A DNA stretch of 64,000 nucleotides from Doris montereyensis (GCA_037039925.1 JAXRKP010000213.1:320001-384000), one strand, 5' to 3'; counted from the first letter of the stretch, positions 1 through 11,467 are shown. Translations and numbers: made by a program. Notes: a model not told the origin generated them from the sequence alone.

Positions 1-490
1 TTTATTTAGATTAACATCACTATCAACGTTTAATTTTAATTGTTCTGGAGATGGTCTTACAGCTTTTATTCCGACAGTTATCCAAAATGGTTTAGGAGTA
101 TCTAGTTTTTCAATAGTCATGTTTAATCCTTCGATAATACGACCTTCTGGGTTTTCTTCCAATAAGTAACCAGAAACATATAACGTTGACCCCAGGTGGA
201 GCTTTTAGATCGTCGATGTCATTTTAAAATTTTGGAATAGACTCAAGAGCCGTTTGATTATTTGTCTTTTTATTTGCACCAATAAAATATTCACCATGAT
301 GCTTTGTTAATACTGTTGATTCCTCGTATTTTTTAACTGGGACTAAGTCATCAAACATTATTTTTACCTGACCCGAAATAACACCTAATTTTTGTATTTG
401 AGAGATATTATGTTCTATTTCTTTTCCTAGATAATTTTCTAATTCTAAAACGGGTTGAATACCATATGAATCAAACTAATATTTCTTATT
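1..490 (-). pseudogene. Polinton-associated ORF relic, unnamed
   Basis: The minus strand reads as conserved-looking protein in two overlapping frames. About 420-240 encodes a stretch containing the motifs QVKIMFDDLVPVKKYEE and HHGEYFIG; about 180-1 encodes a stretch with PKPFWITVGIKAVRPSPEQ. The frame changes near 210-240, and a stop lies near 475. I do not recognise the family, and it continues beyond the left window edge. Its place beside a Polinton integrase suggests a Polinton structural or accessory protein, which is inference only. Confidence 0.4.
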
Positions 491-924
491 GTTATCTTTA
501 TAATAACAAACCCAACGTGTGCCTGGTGATGACGAGTCGGCAAGATTAATTATTCCACATTCTTTCTTATGTGGTTTAGAAGGTAGTTCATTTCTTAGAA
601 ATACTCCTCTAAAATTTTCATTTTTTATTGTTTCACAGCGTCTATTAAATTATAGTTTGATACGGGTTGGTTTGTTCTCAAGTATTAAATTTTCAACATT
701 TAAGTATTCAGTCATTTATTTATTTATTAAAATGGAACTCGTATATTGTCTCAAATGTAAAAACGAAAACAAATACCACCAATGTAGGAGAAAGAAAGAT
801 AAAAAAAATATGATAGAAACATGTGACAGGGTAGATGTGTTGTATGTGGTGCTATAAAATCTAGATTTATTTCTAAAAAAAGAATGCGAAAGATCGATAG
901 ATAAACTGTTTCCTATTCATTTGC

Positions 925-1195
925 CCTTTCATTAATGGACCTGGTACACCTATAGAAAAACGGTTAAACCCAGACGGCTCACCAATTGATAAAAATAAAC
1001 CTTATAATGAAGTTGATGACATTTCTATCAAACATGATGTAAATATATTTTTCAAAATATCGAGATAGAAAAGAAAGAAGTGATATCTGCGATTTTAAAA
1101 TGATAGATGAATTAAATAGTTTAAAAACGAAACCTTGGGGAAGGAAGATTACTAAAAACATTATTGGCGCGAAGCTAACCTGGGACTTGGAAACA
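925..1195 (+). pseudogene. PLA2-like / parvovirus-VP1-type domain relic of a Polinton
   Basis: Across a frame change, the plus strand encodes GTPIEKRLNPDGSPIDKNK at about 938-995, then NEVDDISIKHDV at about 1005-1042. This is the glycine-rich loop and the D-x-x-x-x-H-D signature of the phospholipase-A2-like domain often found in Polintons and in parvoviral VP1. The histidine-aspartate pair is preserved. The frame then breaks in the T-rich stretch around 1044-1060; matching residues resume at about 1063-1190. No start codon or intact ORF remains, so this is a relic. The family assignment is from recalled motif patterns. Confidence 0.5.
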
Positions 1196-1240
1196 AATGA
1201 CTAGACCACAAACCGCTAACTAATGAATTGAGTGATGAAT

Positions 1241-1637
1241 TACATAAACCTATTAGAAAGAAATTTCAAAGAAGGAAAGTCGTAGCTTTCAACATAGATG
1301 ACGTTTTTTTGCTGCAGATCTCGTCGACATGCAAAAGTATTCAAAACAAAATAAACACTATAAATATTTTCTAAGTGTTATTAATGTTTTTAATAAATAT
1401 GCTTGGGTAGTTCCATTAAAAACGAAAACTGGATTAGAAGTAACAAATGCTTGTAAACAGATATTTAAAGAAAGAAAACCAGAAAAAATATGGGCTGACA
1501 AAGGAACCGAGTTTTATAACAAAACTTTTAAAGATTAACTTAAGAAAGAAAACATAAAATTATATTCTACACAGAATGAAGAAAAATCCTGTATAGCTGA
1601 AACATTTAATAGAACTCTTAAAGAACAGATATCCAAA
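1241..1637 (+). pseudogene. Polinton retroviral-type integrase (rve) relic, interrupted by a LINE
   Basis: Reading + from about 1241 gives ELHKPIRKKFQRRKVV, one shift near 1302-1308, then AADLVDM with the first catalytic Asp at about 1317-1328. An open stretch (1329-1538) follows, with VINVFNKYAWVVPLKTKTG and WADKGTEFYNKTF; here the WADKGTEF aspartate is the second catalytic Asp of the D,D-35-E core. After a stop at 1536-1538 the frame resumes with LYSTQNEEKS and ETFNRTLKEQ, including the E of the triad. This is the usual Polinton integrase pattern. The ORF ends where a LINE tail begins at 1640. The copy is clearly dead: two shifts or stops plus an insertion. Confidence 0.75.
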
Positions 1638-1639
1638 TG

Positions 1640-3962
1640 TTTCTTTCTTTCTTTCTTTATCAGTTTCCATTCTACCGTTCGGTTTATGGGTGCAGATGCC
1701 CAAGATGATCTTTCTCCAGGATGCCCTGTCCTGGCATTTTCTTTTTCCTTCACAAAAAGTTAAATTTCTATGTTTCAATGCCTCTTTTATATCTTCTTCC
1801 CACTTTCTCCGACGTCTGCCTTTTGGTTTTTTACTTTGGGTTTTAGCACTGTATACTGATTTAGCTATTATATTGTCATTCATTCTGTTAACATGCCCAA
1901 ACCATCTCGATTGATTTATTTCTATCTTAGTTTTTATGTTATCTGCTTTGGTTTGATCTCTTATTGTTGTGTTTCTGATTTTATCTCTTTTAGTTTTCCA
2001 TACTACTCTTCTTAGATATTTCATTTCGGCTGCCTGTACTCTACTGCATTCTCTTCTAACTAAGGTCCACGCCATAGAGGAGAGTAGGACAATGAACTGT
2101 GTTGTATACTGTCATTTTAGTTTTTGTTGACAATTCTTGTTTACCTACAAAAGCCTTTCCTAGATGGTTATATATTGCATTTACCTTTTGGATTTTCTGG
2201 ATGATTTCTTCTCTTAGATTTCCCTCTGTGAGTTAATCATTACTCCTACACTTTTATTTAGTTTATTGTTCATAATGTTGATATTCGACTGAAGGTCACT
2301 CTCTGATTTTCCAAACAGAACTAAATCATAGGCAAATAAGAGCATTGATACACTTACTGGTTTGAGCTTTCACATACCTACATTAATTTTTTTCATTTCT
2401 GAGGATGCCTTTGCAACTGAATCCATAAGTGTGATAAACAAAAGAGGACTAAGGATACAACCCTGTCTTACTCCTATATCTACATCAAATTCTTCCGATA
2501 CGTTTCCAGCCACGCTCACTACACATGTTTGTTTACTATAAAAACTTTTAATGCCTTCTATTAGATTTTGCTCTATAATGCCATAGTTCGTCCCTCTTCA
2601 CATTGTCAAATGCCTTTTCTAAGTCAATAAAACACAGGTGCAAGTCAATGTTTCTCTCAAGGAATGTTTCTACTATTTGTCTAATTGTAAATATGTGGAC
2701 TTGTACACTTCTCCTGGTCTAAATCCACTCTGATGCTCTTCACTCTGATCCTCTACTCTTTTCCTTAGGCTCATTTCTAGTTTCCTAATACACCCAACAA
2801 TGATATCCCTCTATAGCTTGAGCATTCCATAGTTGATCCTTTCTTATGTATTGATACTAAAATACTACCGTTCCTTTTTTCCAGTCGTCTGGCATCTGTT
2901 TGGACTTCCATGCTTGTTGGCATGTTGCATGTAGTAGTTTGTCTGCCACTCTCCCTTGGTTTTTAATCATTTCTGGATACATTTGATCTGCTCCTGGTGC
3001 TTTTCCTAATTTCATTTTTCTTATAGCTGTTTGGATTTCTTCCATTAATATATCTACATCTTTAGCTGTCTCCTCTGGATTACTTGTTACTCTTACTAAT
3101 TGATTTTTACTCCATTGTTTCATATGTTCTGGAGGGATTATGTAATTGTTGAAAATACGGTCTTCTTTCATTATTTCTCCTTTTGGCATTCTTAATTTGT
3201 CGTATTAGGCATGCTTTGGTGTTTCTCATGCTCTTTATTGCCCCCCCATCCCGCGCCCCTTCACCCCCAGAACATTTTTGACTTCCTTGATAGCTTTCTT
3301 GAAGTCTTTGTCCAAACTTTTCCCATTGTTTCTGTTTCGCTTTACATCACTTCATATTTGGCGGTAGCTCTTTTATTCGCGTAATCTATCCTATCCTCTA
3401 GTCTCTTTGTTTGCATTTCTCCAGTCATCCTTCTTTTCTTTGATCTTAATCTTGACATTCTCATTCCATCACCTTGTTCTTTTCCTGTTATCTTTAATTT
3501 GTTTCCTACCACAGACCTCCTCAGTACATATGAGTAGTGTTTCTTTATATATTTGCCACTTTTCTTCTATTGTGCTATCATTATCATTCAGATCCATCTG
3601 CCTGTCACTGATAAATCTTTTTTTTAATCCTAGATTGGTATCTCTGCTTTATAATTGGTTTATCTAGTTCCTCTATTTTGAGTTTAGTAGCTTTCTTCTC
3701 TTTCCTTTTCTGGGTTTTTTTCTACAGTCAATAATCTCATTTTGGCAATGACTAGGTGATGATCACTAAATATTTCTGCTCCTCTGTTTACTCTTGCATC
3801 CAATGTACTGAAAAAGGGAACTGCTAACTATTGTGTAGTCTATCATTGACTTTACACACCTGTCTTCATTTATTCTTGTATATTTGTGAATATTTTTATA
3901 AGGAAAAAAGGTGTTGGCTATTTTCATGTTATTCTTTCGACAAAAATTTATTAGTCTTTCAA
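1640..3962 (-). mobile_element. LINE copy a (non-LTR retrotransposon, 5'-truncated)
   Basis: The minus strand carries the downstream part of an APE-type non-LTR retrotransposon, related to copies at 13.1-16.2, 38.5-41.0, 51.5-52.3 and 53.3-53.6 kb. In sense order: the end of the endonuclease domain (3962 to about 3780), linker and RT N-part with KLGKAPGADQMYPEM (ORF 3189-2857), RT core with the FADD region decayed (about 2330), and a C-terminal region with KYLRR and RWFGHVNRM (ORF 2075-1560). The 3' end is a GATAAAGAAAGAAAG-type tail at 1640-1665. Frames are broken throughout. It sits inside the Polinton integrase. The clade is uncertain, perhaps RTE-like. Confidence 0.85.
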
Positions 3963-3999
3963 CTCTTGATCAACACCTGTGTTACCAGCTTCCCTACTA

Positions 4000-4400
4000 G
4001 CAAATAATAAGTCCATTCTATCAATGTTCATTAGGATCACAAGGAAAAATAACTGATATACCATCAACCAAAGTTTGTCTTCGAAGGTTTGATGGATAGT
4101 GTTTTTGTATGGTAGGTCTAATAAAGTTTTCATACTTATATCCACGACGATTTCCTCTTATACTTTCGTTTTCGTTATTTGTGTTTATCATTACATCTTC
4201 AAATGCTTTTTTTATCTTCATTAATAATTAAATGTTCATTAGATTTCATTCTTGTTGATAATTCCCATAAATCATCAGTTCCTTTAAATTATTTACCAGC
4301 TGTTATAATATCATCATTAATATTCGATATCAAAAGTTTATTTCCAATTATAAGTTTTTTACCAACCATTTTTGGACAAAAAATTGAGTCATAAAGTTTC
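4000..4400 (-). pseudogene. Polinton-associated ORF relic with KGT-x-x-LWEL motif
   Basis: Minus-strand frames encode IIGNKLLISNINDDIITAG (about 4359-4303) then FKGTDDLWELSTR (about 4290-4250). After a shift comes ENFIRPTIQKHYPSNLRR (about 4135-4080) and VDGISVIFP (about 4060-4030). Proteins with a K-G-T-x-G-L-W-E-L-L-T signature occur beside Polinton genes in cnidarians and molluscs as I remember them, but their function is unknown to me. At least two frame changes make this a relic. Its downstream end abuts the 5' truncation point of LINE copy a. Confidence 0.4.
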
Positions 4401-4790
4401 TTCTTATTTAATGCAATCGATAAGTATTTTTTCTCCTAATTCGCCTAAATCATATTTATTTCCATCATTATCTTTAACATATTCTATTGCTGGTGAGTTT
4501 ATTTTATTTTTGTACAGCTTGATTATGTTCTTTCAATAGATTAGAGTGTTTCTCAATTTCTCCCCTTGTCTTCTTACTTTCATCTATTAAAGGTTTGGCC
4601 ATCTCTTTATACTTCTCTGTTCTATGTTCTTCCCCAATCCTTTCAGAAACAAGTCTATCTTTTAATTCATCTCTTAAATTAATGTACTCTTTAACTAATT
4701 CATTACGTTTCTTTCAATCATCTACTTTTAAAAAATCATTTTTATTAAGTTGATTTTTTAAATCTTTGACTTCATTTCTACCCTTTTCTT

Positions 4791-5387
4791 TTATTTCTTT
4801 TTCATAATTTTTCTATTCTTAGAAGATCTAATACTTTCTTTTGTATTGATTGCATTTCTTTTTTCATCGAATATAAATTGATACTCATTATGTTCAATAT
4901 GACCATATTCAAATGCTTTGGAAATAAGAGATGTAATAGTGTTTAATTTAGTTTCTGCTAATGTATAGATATCTCTATGTTGCTGTACTTTGATATTTAA
5001 CTTTTTATCTAGTTTATTTATCACTTTTGACATTCCCCCATAAACAGCAGACAGAGCAGATAAACGTAAACTAACCGGTAATGTTGGTGTCAATGGTAGA
5101 GTTGATACAACAGCAACTGCTGATACAGACGAAACGACATTTAACCCATAATTAGTGTAATGCAATGTATTAGTTACTTTACTGTGTGTTTTAGATAATG
5201 ACCTTCTCTCTTCACTGTTTCGTTGTAAATAATTTGTCACTTCCTTTATGTCAGTCAATCGACTAAGCCCTACATGATCCACTGCCGCAGTGTTATTTAA
5301 GTCAACATAGTGATTTTCAATAGGTGGAGCAGAATGCTCAGCAGTTAATCGTGGAAAGTTTTTCTCAACAACTTTTTCGTCATCCAT
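4791..5387 (-). CDS. Polinton-associated hydrophobic/coiled-coil protein, unnamed
   Basis: An uninterrupted 198-residue ORF starts at an ATG at 5387 and is the best preserved reading frame of the Polinton block. The N-terminal ~60 residues are acidic and polar, residues ~60-85 are K/R/E-rich, residues ~88-115 form a small-residue hydrophobic stretch (alternating V/S/A/L with prolines), and the C-terminal half is helical and basic, ending in a lysine run. Similar short proteins with a helix, hydrophobic core, helix layout are common in metazoan Polintons, but I do not know the role. No catalytic motif is visible. The ORF being intact while its neighbours are broken is notable but may be chance. 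Confidence 0.5.
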   Translation of the reverse strand: MDDEKVVEKNFPRLTAEHSAPPIENHYVDLNNTAAVDHVGLSRLTDIKEVTNYLQRNSEERRSLSKTHSKVTNTLHYTNYGLNVVSSVSAVAVVSTLPLTPTLPVSLRLSALSAVYGGMSKVINKLDKKLNIKVQQHRDIYTLAETKLNTITSLISKAFEYGHIEHNEYQFIFDEKRNAINTKESIRSSKNRKIMKKK

Positions 5388-5779
5388 TTTTAGAGTTAGA
5401 AAACTAAATTAAGTTAAGTTATAGTATGAATTGTCCCTGAGCCATCAACCCATGAATTTTGTTCGTTTTTCATAATATATACATTTAATCGCCAACTCTT
5501 TCTAAACTTTTAAGAGGTGTTACTTTTGAATTTAAATAGAGACCTGATCTCATAGTTTTAAACTTATATAAACCGCCACCCTTTTTTATAGTAAATTCCA
5601 TTTCCCATTATTTTGTTAACAGCTGCTGGACCGAGACCTTCTAGGCTACCCAATGCTTAACTTTTAGCTACGCTGGTAGAACGTTTTTGGCAATAGTTGG
5701 TAATACGGTTCTAGCTAATCCCATGAATGAGGATAAAAATTATCCTTCTACTTTATTTTTTGTTATACTGTAACTGTGC

Positions 5780-6195
5780 TTTACTAAGTTTAATATTAAC
5801 ATTCTTTCCATTCTCAAGCGCATACTTTTTTCAACATTCGAGATTCTAATAGTAACCGACTCTTGTTTTCCTAGCAAGTTCAATCTTTACTTTCTGCTTG
5901 TCAGAAATATCAAATCTTTGTTCGATATATTTTGTAGCCATTTTTTTAGAAATTCTTATAATGAATTTAAGATAAACTTTATCAAGGTGAATATCATACC
6001 CATCCTTATCTTTTATCTGAACTTTCAAATGTTTAAAATGTTCTATAATTTGATGATATTAGAAAAAACTGGTCTCTCTAAAACACTACATTTACCATGA
6101 AAGAATGAATAAACAATAGTAGTCTCTTCATCGTTGAAGAAATTATTTTTTATACAGTTAAGAAAATTATATTTTTCTGATTTGACCAATATTTA
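5780..6195 (-). pseudogene. Relic ORF fragment at the edge of the Polinton block
   Basis: A 60-residue minus frame (6028-5846) reads KDGYDIHLDKVYLKF and later RFDISDKQKVKIELARK, with preceding coding-looking pieces up to about 6190 in other frames. Lysine/isoleucine-rich composition and AT-rich codons match the adjacent Polinton ORFs. I do not recognise a family. It is listed because the pieces join plausibly across frame changes and because sequence character changes abruptly at about 6200. Confidence 0.3.
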
Positions 6196-6203
6196 GGTAA
6201 TTT

Positions 6204-6467
6204 TTAGACTGCATTTTTAACTCCGCCTGCGGCAACATCAAAAAGCCACTCCCTCACCGCCACTGGTCGCTCTTGCTTCAGTTCGCCTGCGGGAAAATAC
6301 CTGGCTTCGCCAGATATCTGGCGCCAGGACTGAGAACCCTTCAATATCGAGAGGATTGCTTGTTTCCACGCTCGTTTATCGAGAAGTTGATAGGATCCCC
6401 GCCATTCTTTTGATATCGTACAGTTTGTCGATGAATCAACCGTACGTTTAAAGGGCCATTTAGCCAA
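6204..6467 (-). CDS. Orphan GC-richer ORF, 87 codons
   Basis: An ORF of 87 codons sits in a roughly 280-bp island that is clearly GC-richer than the AT-rich Polinton sequence before it and the CT microsatellite after it. The product would be basic and tryptophan-rich (starting MAKWPFKRTVD) with no motif I recognise. No splice signals or polyA signal clearly belong to it. It may be a chance ORF in a repeat, part of another transposon, or foreign DNA. Confidence 0.25.
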   Translation of the reverse strand: MAKWPFKRTVDSSTNCTISKEWRGSYQLLDKRAWKQAILSILKGSQSWRQISGEARYFPAGELKQERPVAVREWLFDVAAGGVKNAV

Positions 6468-6519
6468 AGACCAGCTCTACGTGCTGTGATGCTGATGCAC
6501 GCTAATGTGTGTTGCCCAC

Positions 6520-6672
6520 TCGTCCTCTGTCTGTCTGTCTCTCTCTCTCTCTTTTTTCTCTCTCTGTCCCTCTATCTGTCTGTCTGTCTGTCTCTCACTC
6601 TCTCTCTTTCTGTCTCTTTCTGTATGTCTGTCTGTCTGTCTATCTGTCTGTCTCTCTCTCTCTCTCCCACTG
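6520..6672. repeat. Imperfect (TCTG/TC)n microsatellite
   Basis: About 150 bp of alternating TCTG and TC repeats. Overlapping frames give Ser/Leu/Cys/Val-rich or Arg/Glu-rich false ORFs on both strands; none is a gene. Confidence 0.95.
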
Positions 6673-7199
6673 TTCAAAAGTGTGCGGAGGTGTTATTATT
6701 GTACCTCTCATTGTACAACATCGTGTTTTATGATTTATATCAGTTGTCTGAAAGTATGATATTATGACAGTATGGTATCGTGGCACCACCTACAATAATG
6801 GGTACGCCACACCTCTGAATATATTACTATATATACCGTGACAGCGACAGCGGTGATGATGATTTTGATGATGTGGAGATGATGGTGACAACAAAAATTA
6901 GCGAATTGTTTGTGCCCTTCGTTATCTCATTTTTAGAAAAAAAATTGCTCTCTTATTATCTACAACTAACTGTCTCGGCCATTGTGCTAGAACTGAAGAC
7001 CCTGTGAGATAAGACCCAACCACATAATTCTAGTAAGTGTCTTGAATTCTGTGGACCGGTAGAATTCCGTGGACCCAACTAAAGACGAAAGTAAGTGAAG
7101 CTCTTCTTCATTTGAAAGCCCAAACCTACTGTTTTCTACAGTTACTTCCCTTCGTTGACGCCCCTGCGGTAGATGGCGATGACAAATCAGCACACATCC

Positions 7200-7320
7200 G
7201 TCATCCGCCATTTTAGTCGACATTGTCAATAAACACACTAGTGACGGAACTACGACTCCGACAGAAGCACTTAAATATCACAGGATTATAGTATTTTTGT
7301 GTGATTTGGACGCCGTTTTA
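7200..7320 (+). promoter_or_regulatory. Possible untranslated first exon ending in a strong splice donor
   Basis: Sequence ending at 7320 is followed by GGTGAGTGAC, a near-consensus 5' splice site, and preceded by a short region containing GCCGCCAT-type and CG-containing words otherwise scarce here. It lies upstream of RAB14 on the same strand, whose 5' UTR segment begins at an acceptor at 12024/12025. It could be the RAB14 first exon or that of another transcript. No TATA box was identified. This is inference from the donor alone. Confidence 0.3.
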
Positions 7321-7329
7321 GGTGAGTGA

Positions 7330-8900
7330 CCGATAAAGAACCACAAAGCATAATTCTTTCACTCCAGTATACCTATAGGGGTGAAGCGGAAGTCATGAGA
7401 TGCATAGAAAATTCGATCTTTCCAATCACAAGAAAAATCCTCGGCGTTTTTCATCGATGGTAGATGCTAATCTTGATCTGAACAACTTCGCTGTATATTG
7501 TACGTCTAGCGCGCTTTAGATGTTTGATAGGAATCTACATGTTCTGCTCTTAATGTGTCATAATTTTTCATTCAGTTGCATTGCCTAAGGTTAGAATTTC
7601 GGAGTTTTATGGAGATGGACAAATTTTGATTAGGTCATTCATTGGTAGATTCTATCTAGAGATCTGTAGTTGATAGATAAGACTTGGTTTTTCAGTTCGG
7701 ATTGCTCAGTGGCGCTGCCTTAGATTTAGTTTAGAGGCTAGATTTATATCTAAATAAGATTCTAGATCAGGATGAAATAAGATCAGTGGCATCCTTAGAC
7801 TTTGATCTAGATAGATCTAGTAGACAACTTGAGGAGTAATCAGTAAGGCTTGAATCAGTAATGAGTGTCACTAATTTTAATGTCAGTGTAGATCTAGAGA
7901 TAGATCTAGATATTGAATAAATTACACTCTAGATCAAGCTCTAAGACTATCCAAGTTTTTGAAATGCTAACATCTAAAGTGTGATAACGTCATTGCACTT
8001 AGCTATAACGTCAGTATGGCTGGCCATTGGTCAGTTCTATTTGATGTGTTTTAAAACTCTCCATGTTTTCAATAACAAATTTCATTATTTCAATAATAGT
8101 TCTCATTTCAATAAAACCATGTTGTTTGTTCAGATAATCAAACTTAAGCACGCTATCATTTCACACCAAATACAATCACAAATCCTAGTTTAACTCGATA
8201 CTCTCTCCTTGCCTCTCTACTGAGTAGATCTAAATCTATGTCACGATGTGTGTTCCCAAGTCAGTCATCTTCCTATTATTACTCCTGGATTAGCACTGTA
8301 GACTTTGGGAAATACACTGCGGCAGAGCTAAAGCAGGAGTAATAATAGAAAGACAACTGACTTGGGAAGATGACTACAAAAACACAAGCCCCCCTGAATA
8401 ACACATTCCTCATGAAGATGATAAAACTGGGAAACAACCAGTAATGGGGGTAAAGAATATATTCTTATTATAGAATTATTACACATAGCCATCAGGAAAC
8501 AAGAATTAAGGTCAGCCATTTTCAAGAAGTGGAAGCACTATTTCTACTAACCCGTCACTCTCTTCTGAGGATGAACTATGAAAATCTTATAAGGCAGGTT
8601 TCACAAAATGGTCCATCCCCATTTCCTCTTTTGTCAAAATGTACATGTTATATTTGTTACAAGTGTTATATACCAGATTAAAGCTTAGAACCTGAGGATT
8701 CCAGATATATGACTTTAAGAAATAGCAAAGGACGGTGGCGAGTAAATTAGCTTTAAAAGTCATGTTTTGCAGTCAAGGGGCATAACTGAAAATTCTAGGT
8801 CCAGTGCCAGTGACGTAATGTTATGCGAACTGCATAGGTCCGTTGACCGAGGTTTCCCTGGCTTTTATTTAGTGACGTAACGCTTGGGCATCTGGTTTGG
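7330..8900. other. Non-coding stretch with AGATCTAGA-type tracts
   Basis: No convincing coding sequence. 7620-7940 is rich in overlapping TAGATCTAGA words, a motif seen again at 12780, 19085, 19205, 50570 and 57430-57590. An inverted pair of CCAAGTCAGT.. and ACTGACTTGG lies at 8253-8264 and 8347-8358. Confidence 0.5.
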
Positions 8901-9430
8901 AGAGTTCCTGACTTTTCCCTAGTTCTCAATAAGATGTGAAGTTTGTGTTTCCCGACACCTCGGGCGTGGAGTCCGGCCGCTGCCTTCCCCGTTGATCAGG
9001 TGACTCGTGCGTTCGGATCGTGTTGATAAATGTAAAACGATGCTGTTTTGTCCCGTTTTTTGTAAAATTCTGTGATTCTACGCCTTTATACTATCCTTAT
9101 TACGTGTTACGTGTTTATCGTGTGTACCATTCTGCTGAAACTGGTACGATAAACTTCATGACCGACTTATATAGCAGTGAGGATGCGATACGTATAGGCG
9201 ATATTTGGGAGAGAAAAAGAGATGTGGAGAGAGAGAGACACCAGCAACAAAACCCTCACCGAAAAGAAAGCGCTTTTGACGACAATGGTTCTTTTTCCCC
9301 CGTATGTGCCCGCCCCCCCTACTCCCATCATCACTCCCCCCATCTTCGACTATCTACAGTCATAGAGCGCTCCACTAGACTAGCACAAACTTGTGTCTTT
9401 ATCGATCGATAATTGCTTTGCGGAATATGG
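8900..9430 (+). promoter_or_regulatory. CG-richer zone upstream of RAB14, candidate promoter
   Basis: This roughly 500-bp zone has many more CG dinucleotides than its surroundings, for example around 8955-9010, 9180-9200 and 9355-9425. It also contains a possible donor (GATCAG|GTGACT at 9000/9001). A 130-codon open frame (9020-9412) crosses it but has no recognisable protein features. Position and composition fit a TATA-less promoter or 5' UTR exon for RAB14 or a neighbouring transcript. Not proven. Confidence 0.3.
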
Positions 9431-10900
9431 CAGCGGTGGCTGACAAATCTTGAACCTGGGCTGTTAGTATTATTTTCTCTCTTTCTCGTTTAAATGCGTT
9501 TTTAGTAATATTGTATTGTTATGCGAAGAAGACTGCATAGTGGAGACGTAGAGTCACTATCGGTGTAATGGACTTCTAAACCTCCGTATTGCCAATTATC
9601 TTGTCTTTATTTATTAGAAAGTAATAAATCATGAAAGCCTATTGATTGCCGGACTTCTTTACATAAATTTCACTCACGATAAGCCAAAGAAGCTAATGCA
9701 ATCGAATCTAACCTGAACGGTCTCCGAAAATAACCTGATCACAGTCTCTATTTGATGGCCGATCATCGTCTACATTTTTATGCGGACGTCAGCGGTGGTC
9801 GCAAGGGACATCAAAAGACAAAATATTCCGCAAAGCTAACCGGACCATTTAAAAAAAAAAATTACATGATTTCTCAATAGGCTTACACAAGATGAACTAC
9901 GAGAAAATAACTCAAGCGATATTACCGTTATTAGATCCCAGATCGAAAAAGAATTTTTGTCTGACCATAATGTTTTGAAGACTGATAGTAGTCTCATGGT
10001 ATTCTCAATCTCATTTAGAGTTTCCCATGATTTTTTTCGTGTCTTTTATAGGATATATGGCCGTAGAAATACGTTTTCTTTTACTCCAGATCATTCTACA
10101 TATTTTTTAACTTTTTTTCAGCTCTTACTGTGTGTTCATTTGAAGACCACAGTTGTTACATAATAACGAAAATCTGAAACCTGCCTCACGTGATCGCTGC
10201 AAAAGATTTTTAAAAATTAGAACTCGCCAAATTTTCTTTGAGCAATTCTCTTTCACAAGGAATTAAAGAAAACAAAATAAAAAGGTCATTGACCTCACCT
10301 TACCTTAAGGTGAAAAAGGACGTATTAAAAGAGGGAAATGCCATCAGTCTCAATTGCTGACGTTCGCACCCAAAAAATATTCACAAAACACACAAATTGA
10401 AAGCAAATTTCACAATATTATGTTTTTTATATCTGCGATGTCAAAGCTATACATGGACCAAATGTTAAGAAAATTCATCAATTAGACTGAGAAAGATTAA
10501 TTGAAGAGTTCAAGTTATCATTGGGTCCTATTTTTGTGAAACCTGCCATAAGAGAATTTATCTCTCATTCCTAAAGTTAGGCAGAGAGGAGATGAGACCA
10601 CAGAACATAGATGTATGGTAGGCCTCACAGAGTGGTCGTGTCAGACTCGGTCATGGAGGCTTGTGAGAGGAGAGGTATCACTATCACGGAAGGCTAGTCT
10701 GCATCATGGTCAGTCGGTGAAAGCGTGGTGTGTGCGTTTTCAGTGAGTAAGGTCGGGGATGTACCGTATCGTTTATAAAACTAGATTTTTTCAAGTTCGA
10801 TACTGTCTAAGCGATACTAAAGTGATTTTTCCTGTTATGATAAAAACAAATTTTTCAAGGAGTGGTCGTACTGTTTTTAAATGTAGACAAGTTAAAGTGG
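9431..10900. other. No gene seen
   Basis: AT-rich non-coding sequence. No ORF with protein-like features and no clear repeat beyond scattered short words. Confidence 0.5.
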
Positions 10901-10914
10901 CTGTCTTGATGAAA

Positions 10915-11085
10915 TAAGGGGAACTTACGACATTCCATCATAATGCCCAATTTATACAAATTGGTCATTTTATTAAGAGACGGACTATTTTTAGATACCT
11001 TCAAATGTCATAGAGAATGATTTACTGTAATACAAATAGGTTCCTTTCTTTATATATCTCTACTTCTGGTCCTTCAGTAGCTGTG
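10915..11085 (+). repeat. Dispersed repeat E, copy 1
   Basis: Shares ordered blocks with 11468-11640: AAGGGGAA-TTA-GAC, GACTATTTTTAGAT, GATTTAC and ACAAATAGGTTCCTTTCTTT followed by CTCTACTTC. It looks like a diverged tandem or dispersed duplicate about 550 bp apart. Confidence 0.7.
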
Positions 11086-11467
11086 CTGACGTTTATCCAC
11101 TCTAGATATATAATATCTAGAGACACTGGAAGGCCTGTTTTTAAAATCCATGTACTGCATACTTGATGCCGAGCACAAGTTAATTTGTGATAATATATCT
11201 TTTTCTAGATCCAAGTATCTATAGAGAATCTAGAATATGTGTCATGGCTATGACATCAGTACAACTGATCAGTTAAATTTGATGTATCTGTTAAAGTTCT
11301 CTTTATTTCAATGAAAGCTCACTTTTCAACAACAGAATGTTGTTTAGTCCACCATATAATAACTTACAAAAGTATCTGTTGTGATCGTATTTTGTCTTAT
11401 AGTGGGTGGTTATTTTGCTGTTAAATGTAGCTTGCTGATGTTGGGTTACAGTGACGTAACGTGTTGA

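Larger units (their letters stand above)
1..6195. mobile_element. Degraded Polinton/Maverick-type element (with nested LINE)
   Basis: Several broken ORFs in this block look like parts of one large self-synthesising DNA transposon: a retroviral-type integrase on + (about 1241-1637), a phospholipase-A2-like/VP1-like domain on + (about 925-1195), and unnamed conserved Polinton-associated proteins on - (1-490, about 4000-4400, 4791-5387, about 5846-6190). Each ORF is interrupted by stops or shifts, and no family-B DNA polymerase, packaging ATPase or capsid protein was recognised, so the element is incomplete at the left window edge and inactive. Terminal inverted repeats were not found. A LINE (1640 to about 3962) splits it. 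The assignment rests on the integrase and PLA2-like pieces; the rest is by association. Confidence 0.7.

Noticed and set aside
9020..9412. 130-codon ORF upstream of RAB14
   Set aside because: Spans a CG-richer promoter-like zone, has no recognisable domain, and contains no conserved splice connection to RAB14.
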